Origin: Endomychus coccineus | Taxonomy: Eukaryota; Arthropoda; Insecta; Coleoptera; Endomychidae | Direction: 5' to 3' | Length of the DNA: 64,000 bases | NCBI GenBank assembly: GCA_958510875.1 | Contig: OY294071.1 | Location: 32,394,581-32,458,580 of the forward strand | In this document: positions 23,241 to 34,870 of the stretch, piece by piece | How the letters are laid out: every line of letters begins with the position of its first letter | Numbering within the stretch: the stretch's first letter is position 1 | Program-made: the position numbers and the translations under genes | The notes under the pieces: generated by a model | Database searches by the model: none | What the model saw: the letters and a program-made list of their open reading frames with translations, nothing else | Told to the model about the DNA's origin: nothing

Positions 23241-24223
23241 TCTTTGGCTTTTCCAAAATTAACATCACCTATGCCCCTCCCAAAACAACTTGTATAATTT
23301 ATTAGAAGTCACTCCCAAGTTCAAGAGGCAGGCAGGCAGGTAACATGTAATATTATATGATTACGCCATCGCAACAATAAGTCATATCTTTAGGTAACCA
23401 AAATTGCAAATTTTACACTTACACATTATTGCATTCCAAAAACCTTTCGGGATATTGAATGCAAATTTGCGAGCTGTAGGTAAAATCTATCACTTTGAAT
23501 GGATGGAAAGAGCTGTTCGATTTTTATTATTGATAAATACACAGTAGAGATTTGCCCCGATTTGATATCATTAAAAGGCTCTCCATATCGGTCCACGCTC
23601 CCTTTAAAGATATTGCTGAAATATGGAAAAGTAACTGGAAAACATATTTTGTCACTTAACGTGCCCCCGCTTCACAGAATATATTAACATATTTTCGCAT
23701 TCTGAGCCTGCGGTCATCTGGAGATATTCTAGATCTTCCCTAAATCCAGTGTATACGTTATGTAGAGAAGCTTTGGCTTGACTCGCCGCACTATAAAAAT
23801 AAATCTCATACAGAATGAAAACCTTCTTTACCGATTATGAATGTAGCATTTTCCTAACGTTTTCTCTACCCTCTATTCTCCTCTTCATACATACGTCACA
23901 TTTGTTCCGAGTGGGATTCTATCATATTGACCGTTGAAAGAAAAACGTTTGTCGAATAAAAGGATGAAATAACAGTTTAAAGGAATACATAACGTTCTTT
24001 GGGATTTATTGTGGTACCAATACCATATGGATATTTTCCTTTGTAAGGATGCAACCAGAAGGGACATTGTACCTAGTACGCAAATTTGTTGCAAATAGTT
24101 ATTTTATTAATAAAAGAACGTGTGTATCGCATGAAAGAAGGGAAGCTTCTTACGCTCTTCTATATACATACACGTATAATTGTATGAAATGAAGCTAATG
24201 AATGTCAAGAATATCTGCCATAA
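23241..24223. other. No recognisable gene
   Basis: No coding domain recognised. A short (GGCA)n run lies at 23325-23340 just after the Penelope-like tail. The rest is AT-rich and unassigned. Confidence 0.5.
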
Positions 24224-24225
24224 TA

Positions 24226-25658
24226 GTCGAGGAAATAAAGCACTAAAATACGCCAAACCTTCCAAACTTGGCGCAGCTAGATGGATTGAGATGCGGTTTT
24301 CTGCATTCGATTCAGAAAGTGATTCAGAAAATTTGTCCGGTATTTTTTTTGTTGCGGAAAAAATTTATTACATTTCTACAGCCAAAAAATGCATTTTTCT
24401 GAGTGCACTTTTTGAGGTGAATATAAAAACGAACTCGAATTGGTTTCTTGGGGGTTTTTGGACCTCCCCCAGGGTATCCGGGCGTCCTGACGCCCTAGAT
24501 ATCGATGAAATTAACTAAAAAAATATGTTTAACGTTTGTTAACTGTTCGAGAGGTGATAAAAGTTGCTAGTGATGATTGCAACGTGAAAAAACTCTCCTG
24601 CAATACCTGGTGGAACCCTGAGACCGGGCATCCACAACATCTTCTAGAAATTTGTTAGTTTTTCTTCATAAAATGTAGTAAATTCTGGCTCTCGGGGGTT
24701 TTACAAAGTCGCCGATCATGACTAAGACACTCACAATGTTCTGCAAATTACCTGGGGGCGTTTCCGGGTCTCTGTGTATCTGCGTCATCTTTTAGGAATT
24801 TGTTCATTTTTATTCGTAAAATGTAACAAATTCTGGCTTGCGGGGGTTTTCAGAGTCGCCGATTACGACTATGACACTCACAATGTTCTGCAAATTATCT
24901 GGGGGTGTTTCCGGGTCTCTGTGTATCTACGCCATCTTCTAGGCATGAATTTTCTGAGTATCATTATCATGATCGGCGACTTCGAAAACCCCCGAGAGCC
25001 AAAATTTGTAACCTTTTATGAAGAAAAATTAACAAATTCCTAGAAGATGACTTAGATACACAAAGCTCCAGAGACCCGAAAACACCTAGAGGTAATTTGC
25101 AGAACATTGTGAGTGTCATAGTCGTGATCGGCGACTTTGAAAAACTCCGAGAGCCAGAATTCGTTACATTTTACGAAGAAAAATGAACCAATTCCTAGAA
25201 GATGACGTGGTTACTCAGTTCAGGGTACCACCAGGTATTGCATAAGAGTTTTTTCACGTCGTAATCATCACTAGCAACCTTTATATCAAATCTTGAACAG
25301 TTAACAAACATTACAAATAATTTTTTAATTAATTTCATCAATATCTAGGGTGTGTCAGGATGCCCCGATACCCCGGGGGAGGTCCAAGGGGAGGACAGGG
25401 AATTTTCTTGATAGCATATTCGTGTTCAGCGACCCCAAAAACCCCCGAGAAACCAATTCGAGCTCGTTTTTATATTCACCTCAAAAAGTGCACTCAGAAA
25501 AATGCATTTTTTGGCTGTAGAAATGCAATAAATTTTTTCCGCAAAAAAATGTACCGAACAAATTTTTTAAATTACTTTCTGAATCGAATGCAGAAAACCG
25601 CATCTCAATCCATCCAACTGCGCCGGGTTTGGAATGTGGAATGTTTTATTTCCTCGAC
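24226..25658. mobile_element. Foldback-like inverted repeat element with TA flanks
   Basis: The left half is the inverted copy of the right half for about 0.7 kb per arm, starting GTCGAGGAAATAAA and ending TTTATTTCCTCGAC, with TA directly outside both ends. The centre lies near 24950. Within the arms sit head-to-tail units of ~148 bp: CTTCTAGAAATTTG at 24641, its variant at 24789 and a partial one at 24936. Inverted counterparts lie at about 24975-25205. Each unit carries GGGGGTTTT followed shortly by GTCGCCGAT, then CACTCACAATGTTCTGCAAA. I find no coding frame of substance. Long arms containing tandem repeats recall Drosophila foldback elements, whereas the TA flank points to mobilisation by a Tc1/mariner-type transposase (inference). 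Confidence 0.88.
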
Positions 25659-27029
25659 TATAACCTTCATTTGATTAGTACTAAAAAAATCAGTTGATTC
25701 ATCACTACATATAACTGCATGATTTAGATATAATAAACACGAATATATAGCCCTTGGAATAAATAAAATATTTGTTCCTTTTCCCATTTTTATTTAGTTC
25801 ATTGTTTAACCGGATTCTACTATTTTGAGTTTGTATTAGAACTGGGGCGCACCCTATCTGGCCAGTCAGGTATTACGACCTCGCGCATTGCGCAGAACGC
25901 AGATAGAAGAATATTTTTAATGGCTGTCAAGTACATGGCAGCGTTATTTTGTATTCCTGAAATTTTCACCGAACTGTTTAAAACTTAAAGTGATAAGTTA
26001 TTAATACAGTTCTGTTGGCCCACACGTCATCAATTCATGACGGTATCAAACACAAATACTATCATACTAGTATTATAGTACTATCCCATGCAACTAACAG
26101 AGACAAGTAGCTTATTTCATGTCTTCAGTAGCTGCATCAAGCTTGTCGATGTAAACGCATGTTGAATTGGAAATTTCATAGAAATGACAACAGTTAACAA
26201 TTTGGCTAGCAGTCTTGCAACTTACTTCAATACATTGATATTTTTTATTTGAATTAAGTACCAAATAACACTTTATATGAATATAAAGTTTGATCTGTCT
26301 TTAATTCTTTCAAGCAAAGAAGAACGCCCTGGGGAAACTTGCCATAGTTGTAATCCCTAGTATATTGGTTGAGCTAAGCGTTCGTTCGTTCGTATGAACC
26401 CTAACTTTGATTTCACAAGCATCTTTATAGGAATTGATATTTTTATCTACCAATCAATTCATTTTTTTCATCCCAGGGTACAATTCATAATTATTGCCTC
26501 ATTATACGTATGGCACGTACGAACGTATCGAATGTAAGTTAAATTTTATTTTGAAAGTTATAAAAACTTGATAAATTGAATTGTGCTTTATAAGTTAGAA
26601 AGCATATAAAACTTTCAATCTAAAACGAATTTCCGAATGCATGAACTGAATTGTGTATAGACCTAAAATCTTTAAGTCCTCCACACACTACGACGTTAAT
26701 ATTTTCTGAAATAAAATTCGATAACAATTTGTCTCGATAGAAAGCTATGTGAATAACCATAAGATAGTTGAAACCGCAGACCGATAGTGATGTCACAGCC
26801 CCACCACTCACTGCCATAAGAATTTCAGTAAGACTCTCTAATATTGACCTTTATTGTACTCACAAATAAGGGTTAAAATAAGCTCATGTTTTATTTAATT
26901 TATCCCTTATAACAAACATTTGATAGCTTCCAATGCCTAGGTGATATACTTGGAACATCTGGAAATGTGATGAGATAGGTTTGCTTCATTGTGCAGGTAT
27001 CCTCTCATTGGGCTGCGACCAATGCGGAG
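25659..27029. other. No recognisable gene
   Basis: AT-rich, no domain recognised. Small simple repeat (CGTT)n near 26383-26395. Confidence 0.55.
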
Positions 27030-27600
27030 ACCTATAGTATTATTCGGACCTGGTTCCTACTCTTCTTGAGTAGTTCTTCAGTTCTGTTCTTCAACGGTTC
27101 TCTAATAAATATTTTTCCGTAGTTCATGCGAGGAGCTTAATTCTTTGTTGTTATTTTAGCTAGTCCCGTATGTATCGCCGAACAACCGTTTTTGGCCAAT
27201 AATTGAAACTGATGAGCCCAGACTCGCTAGGTCATCTGCATTTAGTTGCCCTCGATGTCACAGTGTCTTGGGACCCACATCAAAGTTATCTTTGTTCAGT
27301 TCTTCACGACATTTCCAAACTTTTGGGTTCAAGAATGCCTTCAGTGACGCCTGACTGTCTGTGCATATTCTGATCAGCTCGTTACGCATTTCCTTCATGT
27401 TGTTTTCTCTTGCACATTGCAGGATTGCGTATATCTCCGCACGGAATACGGAAGTGGGTATTTCCAGCGAGATACTTCGTTGAGAGTTTCTTTCCTCACT
27501 GTATATTCCAGCACCAGTTCCTTTCCTGGTTCAGTGGTTTCGGACCCGTCTGTATACCAGGTCCTCTGGTAAGGTTTCCCCCTGATGATGTTGTCTGACC
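27030..27600 (-). pseudogene. RNase H-type LINE remnant
   Basis: Minus-strand RNase H piece of an I/R1/LOA-type element. From 27580 downward it opens WYTDGSET, then reads CARENNMKEMRNELIRICTD and the continuation SQASLKAFLNPKVWKCREEL through about 27420-27300. Next, NKDNFDVGPKTL corresponds to the usual WVPGH region, mutated, and DDLASLGSSVSI lies near 27225-27190. Several frame changes are needed. The copy on the plus strand at 21656-22260 is a close relative. It abuts another RNase H remnant on the opposite strand from about 27640. Confidence 0.83.
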
Positions 27601-27874
27601 ACTCCCTTCGGTTCTGAATAACTACCTAGAAGTTAGTACTTGAGAGCAATGTGGTTCGGTCCGTTCGTTTCATTTCTCGAAAGTTACCTCTCACAATTTC
27701 GTTGATTCTATCATGACAGAATTTCAGGGTTGTCTTTCCGTCGAGAGAAGAATGGGAAAATCGCCGTTCGCCAAAGCATGGCACAATTTGGTATACGGAT
27801 GGGTCTAGAACATACACAAGAGTCGAAAGAGGCTTTTGCGGTCCTATATATATTGACGAGTACTCCGCGCGATT

Positions 27875-27890
27875 GGGGGGGGGGGGGGGG
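27875..27890 (+). repeat. Run of sixteen G residues
   Basis: An uninterrupted G16 tract exactly at the junction between the left RNase H piece and the mariner fragment. It could be a real homopolymer or an assembly/sequencing artefact. Confidence 0.9.
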
Positions 27891-27891
27891 T

Positions 27892-28265
27892 TACGCAAAC
27901 CAAAGCATCGCTTGTTAAATATTTTGGAGACTCTTCACCATCGATTGGAACGATTCACAAGTGACTTATCAACGTTGTGGTAGTATGACCAAAGAACGCC
28001 GAACATGCTGTTCGTCCAATTGAGATTACAACGCCAGAGATTGGACGATCTGCGAGTTAACGTGCACAAGATTGCTGAGGCTATAGGCATCTCAACCGAA
28101 CGGGTTCGGACCATTTTGCATACATTTTTGAATATGAGAAAGCTATCTGTCAGATGGGTGCCGATTTGCTTTCTGTTGACAACAAGCGCGACCGTGTGAC
28201 AACTTCAAAGGAGTGTTTGGCGATGTTCAAGCGCGATAAAAAGGACAAATTTCACAAGGGGTAGG
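27892..28265 (+). pseudogene. Mariner transposase fragment (N-terminal part)
   Basis: Transposase of a mariner-type element, truncated at both ends. Visible across frames: VKYFGDSSPSIGTIHKWLIN near 27915-27975, the linker AVRPIEITTPEIGRS near 28005-28050, then HKIAEAIGISTERVRTILHT followed by FLNMRKLSVRWVP at 28065-28165. LSVDNKRDRVTTSKECLAMF and KRDKKD follow near 28175-28245. These are the DNA-binding helix-turn-helix region and the stretch just before the first catalytic Asp of classic mariners. The catalytic core is absent. It sits inside the RNase H remnant at 27640-28950, so it inserted after that LINE copy. I see neither mariner TIRs nor a clear TA duplication, so the insertion was later trimmed. 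Confidence 0.85.
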
Positions 28266-28950
28266 GAAAAATAGTGAATTTGATCGATCTCATCGATTCC
28301 GATCTAACTGCGTCACAATACATTTTCATGGATGATAAGTTCGATTCACCTGGATCTGTTCTGACAGTCAAGCGTCACTCAACGCACTGATAAACTCGAG
28401 TGTGTCCTCGAGGATTGTCAGAGATACCAAGGGGATTCTTAACAGGCTAGCCGGTAGCAACAGGATAACCTGACCAGGATCTCAGGTTGGAAAGGGAATG
28501 TGAGAAGCAGACAAACTGGCCAAAGCAAGAGCAGACTCCCTTGCTGGTAAAGCCCACAGCGAGGGATACAGATCTGAGAGATCGACATGCCTCAGTAATG
28601 GAGGCTGCCAAACTGCCAAAGTGCTGCTAGGCAATGAGTTAGGCTCAGGGGCAAGCGAGTTACTCTCGCTGAGTAGGCAAGGCATCAGGTTAATCTCCAA
28701 AATCTTTACTAGTCACGGAAATTTAGACATACAATAGGGAAAAGTGACCCCTTTCTGTATGTTATACGAGGGAGATAATGTGGAGTCGTCAATTCTCTCT
28801 TTCTGTGAATGTCCTGCGCCCATTCGAACCAGGTTAATCTGTCTAGGTTCGGGGATCATTACGGCCGATGACATAAAGGATCTGAGTTTAAAAGAGATCT
28901 TAAGATTCTGTCAAACAGCGGGATACCCAAATACCCTCTGAAAAACGTAG

Positions 28951-29755
28951 CAGGGGATACTGGATAAGGGGCTTTGGCTTCTAATCGTGTTTTGTAGTAT
29001 CGGAAATCCCATTCTTGGCTCCACCATGATTGTAATATCAATTGGGGTTAAGCTCAATAGTAATGATAATAACAATAACAATAATTACTTTCATGGCTGC
29101 TGTTGGTGCTGTTTTCGTGGCTTCCGTTATGCTGAGACCGACAAGTCTTTGTTACGGTTAGTGTGTGGTAGCTTTAGAAATACTATTCATCTGTAGAACG
29201 TATTAAATTGCATTCAAAAATTTTCACATGTGTAGTCCGTGCCTTGAATATTATATAAGCATATAAGCGTATGAGCTTCAGTAACTTGGAGCACTCTATT
29301 CAATGAAGCGAAAAGAATGTAACGCAGTTTGTCAGCGATATGTCGTGGATCGTGTTCACTTCATCATTTGATCATTGACAAGAAGTGCGAACCTTCGGTA
29401 ACTGGACGATACAGGTCTACTTGTGTCGCCCTGATAGGATTATTGATTCACAAAGAATTGTTCTAGAAATCCAACTTGAATTCTCAGTTTCCGAATCAAA
29501 GCTCATTGCATGAGCGTATTCAATACAATTACGAACACACTTACTAATCAGAAATTAAACATTTCAATTCAACATTATCATTTAGGGATTAATTATCATT
29601 AACTTTTAAACCACTTGTGGATTGTGAAATTTCCAATAATATTGATTGTCACTATTATTTTTATTACAATTGGGGGTAATTGAGAATTTCGTTTCATTCC
29701 TTAATTTATAACAATAGTATGTCAAGATACTAGAGATAGAGACAGAGTCTACTGG
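28951..29755. other. No recognisable gene
   Basis: AT-rich sequence with a small (AATAACAATAAC)-type simple repeat near 29060-29085. No coding domain recognised. Confidence 0.55.
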
Positions 29756-29759
29756 AGGG

Positions 29760-30265
29760 AACTGCCCCGTATGTCGCACTTCAAGCGACTAATGGTAGAT
29801 CTCCAGCAGCAACGAGTGAAAATTCTATTGACGTTCAGCAGACAAGAACTACGGAATCTTTGTGCATTCTTGACCGGACACGCCCCATGCAAGAAACATT
29901 TCTGCACGATGGGTCTGGTAGATCAACCCATATGCAGGGATTGCAGCGTGGAAGAAGAGACACCCATGCATGTGATGTGTCAGTGCACGGCATACGTGGT
30001 TGGTCGTCGGACACACCTCGGAGACGATAAAACTACACCTGAAGAAATCAGAAGTATCCCCTACATCAGGCTACTGAATTTCATAGAATACACCGGACTG
30101 ATGAGCGGACAGCAATACGTGAAGGCACAATAGGGCACTAACGACTGCAGTGCAGTGGGTCTCCCTCTGGGAAGGAGAACCAACCTCACGGGGGAGGGGT
30201 TTTAGTCGATAAGAATCCGGCACACCCGGGGGCACGGGCCCCTGAGGTGTCTATGCAAGATTTTC
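29760..30265 (+). pseudogene. C-terminal end and 3' tail of an RNase H-type LINE
   Basis: A 120-codon open frame at 29771-30133 is the C-terminal block of an I/R1/LOA-type ORF2: RNLCAFLTGHAPCKKHFCTM then GLVDQPICRDCSVEEETPMH and VMCQC, a CCHC-like arrangement. It ends with PYIRLLNFIEYTGLMSGQQ. A GC-rich 3' untranslated stretch follows up to about 30265 (AACCTCACGGGGGAGGGG, CGGCACACCCGGGGGCACGG), typical of insect elements of this type. There is no interruption in the readable frame, so this copy is younger than its neighbours. Everything upstream of the C-terminal block is missing, consistent with 5' truncation. Confidence 0.88.
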
Positions 30266-31635
30266 CCTCCTCTAAGCAAAAAAATGTCAACATAAACTGA
30301 ATTTAAAAGAATGCAATACAATTGAAATTAATCTTACAATAACCATTCACAACAGATGGGACTTCCTTCCAGCTTATTGTTAGAAGAGTTAGAAGATGGT
30401 GCGAAAATTCTATTGGAAGTCCTTTTCCGTCTTTTGAAAATTCGATTCGACAAGACTTTCTATCAACTGTCTCACTTTCCTATTTGAGCTTGAGAGCGTT
30501 TGTAAACGAAATCTGCTATTAAAGTGAATAGAAGAATGAAGAACTATTAAATACATATTAAAACAAGACATGACATTCAAATCTACTAGGTATAACATTG
30601 AGTAATGAGTAAAATTAAAATCTCAAATCAAACGATCGTTTGAACGAATATTTTGACAATGAATTGACAAATTAAATCCGACGTTGTATAATTTGTGAAT
30701 TCTTCATATTGAAATTCCGGTAGAGAGCTTATGTCTCCATTGTTACATGCTTTGTATACACGCCGCACAAACTGGATAACTTGAAACAAATGATGACTAG
30801 TGTAACAATTAGCGAAGACATAGATGGTTATTAGGTTAATGGCTCTTAAACTGCACATATCGTCGCTAAGCGAAGAACTCTATAGATATAAGTATCTCTT
30901 GCACGTGGACTTCATAATCTGGTTAGAGTCGTGCCATATTACCGACTCTTTCTTCTGTCAGTTTTATTACTCAGAGATGAAAAACAGACCTCGATATCGC
31001 AGCCTCATACTATTGCAACTCATATAGTCACAACATTTCCTTCTTCCGAAATACAAACAGCAAAGGTTATCTTATCTTTCTGACAGATTTATTGCGAAAC
31101 AAACTATTAGTAATGAAATAATGGAGGTCATATTTTAGTGCAGTTCTGGCGGAGTGGCGGTTCATATTAACAGAACTCTACATACACAGCAATCTTTGTT
31201 TAAAATTAATAAAACCTGATGGCATCGGTAATATGCAGAGGCTACTCTTCATACTAGTTCCAAAACTGAAAATAGTTTAAGTGACATTGAACAATAGTAG
31301 CCATCAGAGGGTTGATAGTTGCTTATGCCTGGCTCTCTGTGTCATATCAGATGTTTTGTAATTTCCCATGTAGGACAAAAAAACAGACACGTGCCAATGC
31401 TTCATAACTCTGGCACAAATTTGGAGGATGTTAACATCGTGCCAGGCGTGTTAGGCAGTCTTTTATCATATATATATAATATTGAGTTACAAGTCTAGGC
31501 CATTCGTAGTCTACACTCTTGGCCGATTACTGATACAGTATTATAACAATCCTGAAAATAAGATTTGTGGCAATGCTGGGCATCACTCTTTGCACTAATC
31601 CTTGGATAAGGACTAATCTAATGCCATACAACTCT
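30266..31635. other. No recognisable gene
   Basis: AT-rich. The frames at 30410-30598, 30628-30858 and 30824-31027 are short and unrecognised. No repeat structure noted until the GC-richer block from about 31640. Confidence 0.55.
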
Positions 31636-31639
31636 GGCG

Positions 31640-32200
31640 GAGGTTTGTGGCCCTAGATTGGCCCAGGCCTGATTGAACCTCGGAATGATGACACCGCAAG
31701 CCGTGCGTCGAGGCTCAATTTGTAAGGTCTGGCTGGGGCTTAGGCGGAGACCGCTTTGCCAAGGCTCAGCTCAGACTGAAGCTTAGTTAACAGAGCCGAG
31801 AGTCGGTAGCTGAATGAGAAGCAGTAAAATCGAGACCCGCTGTCTGAAATCTAGCTGAGTCTTGGTTAGACGCTTGAGATCCGAGATTTAGTATATGAAA
31901 CACGGTTTAGGCTTGTTAGGAACAGGAGAACCGACACTCGGTGTATGAAACGTGGTTGAGGCTTGGCTAAAAGCTGCCGAGCCAAGACTCGGTGTGTAAA
32001 GTCTGGTTGAGGCTTAGCTACGAACTTGAGACTATTGGCTCAATGTGTTAGGTCTAGCTGGAGCTTGGGAAGAGACTGCTCTGCTAAGGCTCAGCTCGGA
32101 CTTATATTTCAATCTCGGCCCAGACTTGGTCAATGCATTAAATGCGAGGCTGGGACGCCCAAGTTCTAGCCAAGCTTGGCTTCGTTGTCAAGCCTGGCGG
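31640..32200. repeat. GC-richer degenerate tandem repeat, ~51-bp unit
   Basis: Units near 31891, 31941 and 31992 and a diverged one near 32043 follow the pattern TGTATGAAACGTGGTTGAGG, then CTTGGCTA, then GAGCCGAGACTCGG. More diverged copies extend on both sides (GGCTCAGCTCAGACTGAAGC, GGTCTAGCTGGAGCTTGG). Each unit holds an inverted GAG/CTC pairing (GCCAAG, CTTGGC). Composition differs sharply from the surrounding AT-rich DNA. The block lies directly before satellite A. Confidence 0.75.
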
Positions 32201-32426
32201 CTCCTACATGAGTTGTGGTGATACCTGGGAGCGCCTATGAAGAAAATTATTTCCAACTACGAACAAAAGTAGCAACCTGAGAATAAACTGTTTCTCATGA
32301 CCTGGTTCCGCGAGTCATATCAACTAACAACGAAGTTGCCAACTGTGTTATATCTAAGGGACCCCAATAGGGGTTCATAACCATTGTCAATTTGGTTTTG
32401 GTAGGCCTTAACGATATAGTACGTTT

Positions 32427-33370
32427 TCGAATGTGAAAAATCCGATTCTAGCGTTAGTTTCAAGCTAAGATGATGATTAACCACGTAACAGAGTGTCGGG
32501 ACCCCCAAAATATAATGTTGTAGAGGGATATAGCATTTGAAATGCGAATCGAGTTTCTTCTGAGATTTAACTGAACAAATTCCAGTGATTATGCCAACTT
32601 TTTGTGATTTCCGATTTTCGACAATTTCGTAAGGGGTCGGTATGGAAAAAAGATGAATTTTCTTGACATCATCGATTCTAATGGAACCCCGATATAGTAC
32701 GTTTCGAAGGTGAAAAATTCGATTCTAGTGTTAGTTTTAACCTAAGGCGATGATTAATTGCGTAGCAGAGTGTCGGGACCCTCAATTCTGCCCATCTCAC
32801 CCACAATGACCCCAAAAAAATAATGCTGTAGAGGCATAATGAACTTGACATGCGAATCGTGTTTCTTCTGATATTTAACTGAACAAATTCCAGCGATTAT
32901 CCCAACTCTTGGGTTCTCGATTTTTGAAAAATTTCGTAAGGGGTAGGTATGGAAAAAAGTCGAATTTTCTTGACATCATCGATTCTAATGGAACTCCGAT
33001 ATAGTACGTTTTGGAAGGTGAGAAATTCGATTCTAGTGTTAGTTTTAACATAAGGCGATGATTAACTGAATGGCAGAGTGTCGGGACCCTCAATTCTGCC
33101 CATCTCACCCACAATGACCCCAAAAATATAATGTTGTAGAGGGATAGTGAGCTTGACATGCGAATTGTGTTGCTTCTGAGATTTGACTGAACACATTCCA
33201 GTGATTATCCCAACTTTTTGTGATTTCCGATTTTCAAAAAATTTCGTAAGGGGTAGGTAGGTATGGAAAAAAGTCGAATTTTCTTGACATCATCGATTCT
33301 AATGGAACACCAATATAGTACGTTTTCGAAGGTGAGATATTCGACTCTAGCGATAGTTTTAACCTAAGAC
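32427..33370 (+). repeat. Satellite A, short array (~307-314-bp units)
   Basis: Roughly three units. The landmark GACATCATCGATTCTAATGG occurs at 32665, 32972 and 33286 (spacings 307 and 314 bp), with a partial unit in front. Each unit runs through ATATAGTACGTTTTCGAAGG, GTTAGTTTTAA, GCAGAGTGTCGGGACCCTCA, ATTCTGCCCATCTCACCCAC, ACTGAACAAATTCCAG and AAAATTTCGTAAGGGGTAGG. It is the same family and orientation as 51765-54420. Confidence 0.93.
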
Positions 33371-34740
33371 TTACTCTTGTAAGTTGGACTCATGTTTGAT
33401 ATATTATACCCATTGTCCACGATCATAAACTATAAATGTACTGAATAAATGAACAACGAAACAAATATTCATCAAAATAATAAAGTTCTGAAATGAATCT
33501 CTCTTTCAGAAAGTATCGAGTGAAAATTGGATTGTAAAAGTTTGAGAAAACGGAATATGCGTTGGAATGAAACGTTTTACATTTTCGTGTTGCTTATGCA
33601 AATCAAGAACTGCACTGTACCGATAAAGTATTAGTAACGAACAGTGTCTCTTGCCTAAGTAATTATTCGACTTCTCCTGTTGACGCAATCTAATTAATGT
33701 AGGTATTTATCTTAGAAATTAAGACGGCTCGCTTAGTACAGCAAACACTGGCGAGTTTGGTGATTAATTATATAAGGCACCGTTCATTCGTCCCCTACTT
33801 ATATACTAATGATAGGGTAGGTTTAGATTCTATTTCAGTATCAACAGATACAATGATCCTTATGAATCTTTACGCATCATGTTGCAGACATAGACATTTC
33901 CAATGAAACTATCAATAATCAATATTAATCTAAACTTCAATCCAAACTTGTTGGGCTCCACCATAACTCTTTTTTTCTAACTTTGAGAGATGATAATTTG
34001 AGCTCATGTTACAACTCGTTTCCAATCATGTTTCTTCATCATCCTCAGGATCTTCCTTTTCAATTGCTCCGAAGGTGATTTAGCCTGGAAGGCTTATATG
34101 GTACCGACTCCCATATCTAGCAACCCATATCCAATCCACAACCCTCCTGGTTCTAACTTATTCAACCCAAAACATTCCCTTGTGCTCTACAATCTCGCGG
34201 TTGAGTCGTTTTTAGTTTCTTCGTCCATGATCTGTAGTCAAAGTAACATTTTGGGCAGATGTAAGAAGCTGTTTAATCGTTTTGAACTATGACTTGTTTG
34301 ATAGAGGCAAGTATTTGGCTAGACTTGATAAAAACTGTACAACACGTCTATTACCAATGGCCGGCTCTGGTCCGATATATTGTGCAGCTCCTTGTAATGT
34401 TTTAGTCCTTTTTTTTTGGCTCTGTCATTGGACATTTAGCCAAAAAATATATATGATAGTAGATATATCACCATCACATCAAAAAAAGAAACCTAGTTCC
34501 AGACAATAGAAAAGAAACAATAGGATAGGAGAAAAGAAAAACATGTTTCACACCAAATGGCGTATCATGGTGACTAACACAAAAAAGACCAAGGAAACAA
34601 TTTAGGTTTAACACAAATGGGTAATTAGACAAATCTAACCCAAGGCTAATAAAGCAAAGTTTTTTAGAGTTGACAGTTATATTCGTAATTTACAATTAAC
34701 GGAAAATTTGCATAGAATCATATATATGTTTTAGTCTTAG
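33371..34740. other. No firmly recognised gene
   Basis: AT-rich. The frames at 34098-34292 and 34282-34509 are unrecognised. Because RT motif A follows at 34741, some of this could be very degraded LINE sequence, but I cannot show it. Confidence 0.45.
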
Positions 34741-34870
34741 TTGTCAGGTTTTTGTTGCCCTCAATATGAAGAATATCTAGCTGTAGCTTTGGATATCCCC
34801 AAAGCATTTGACCCAGTCTGGTCTTTTTGGGAAATTTCCGTCATATGCTTTACCGCCCCCACTTTGCCGT
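34741..34870 (+). pseudogene. Jockey-like RT fragment (motif A)
   Basis: A short reverse transcriptase scrap: YEEYLAVALDIPKAFDPVW is RT motif A with its catalytic Asp (VALD) and the following KAFD. Just downstream, in another frame, FPSYALPPPL resembles the SYGLPP segment that follows motif A in the copies at 8950-9000 and 59880-59910. No other RT block is visible after it. Confidence 0.7.

Larger units (their letters stand above)
27640..28950 (+). pseudogene. RNase H-type LINE remnant interrupted by a mariner piece
   Basis: Plus-strand 3' end of an I/R1/LOA-type ORF2. Left part: REEWENRRSPKHGTIWYTDG then SRTYTRVERGFCGPIYIDEY at about 27740-27870. After an intervening ~0.5 kb the RNase H resumes with SDSQASLNALINSSVSSRIV then DTKGILNRLAGSNRIT at 28355-28470. 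It continues out of frame through SKSRADSLAGKAHS-like sequence near 28525-28560 to the C-terminal block CECPAPIRTRLICLGSGIIT then DDIKDLSLKEILRF, ending near 28940. Correct order on both sides of the interruption shows one element split by an insertion. It is dead because of frameshifts and the insertion. Confidence 0.83.

Noticed and set aside
24180..24518. 112-codon frame, and a matching one at 25360-25674
   Set aside because: They lie in the two arms of the foldback element, are not conserved as the same peptide, and resemble no known protein.
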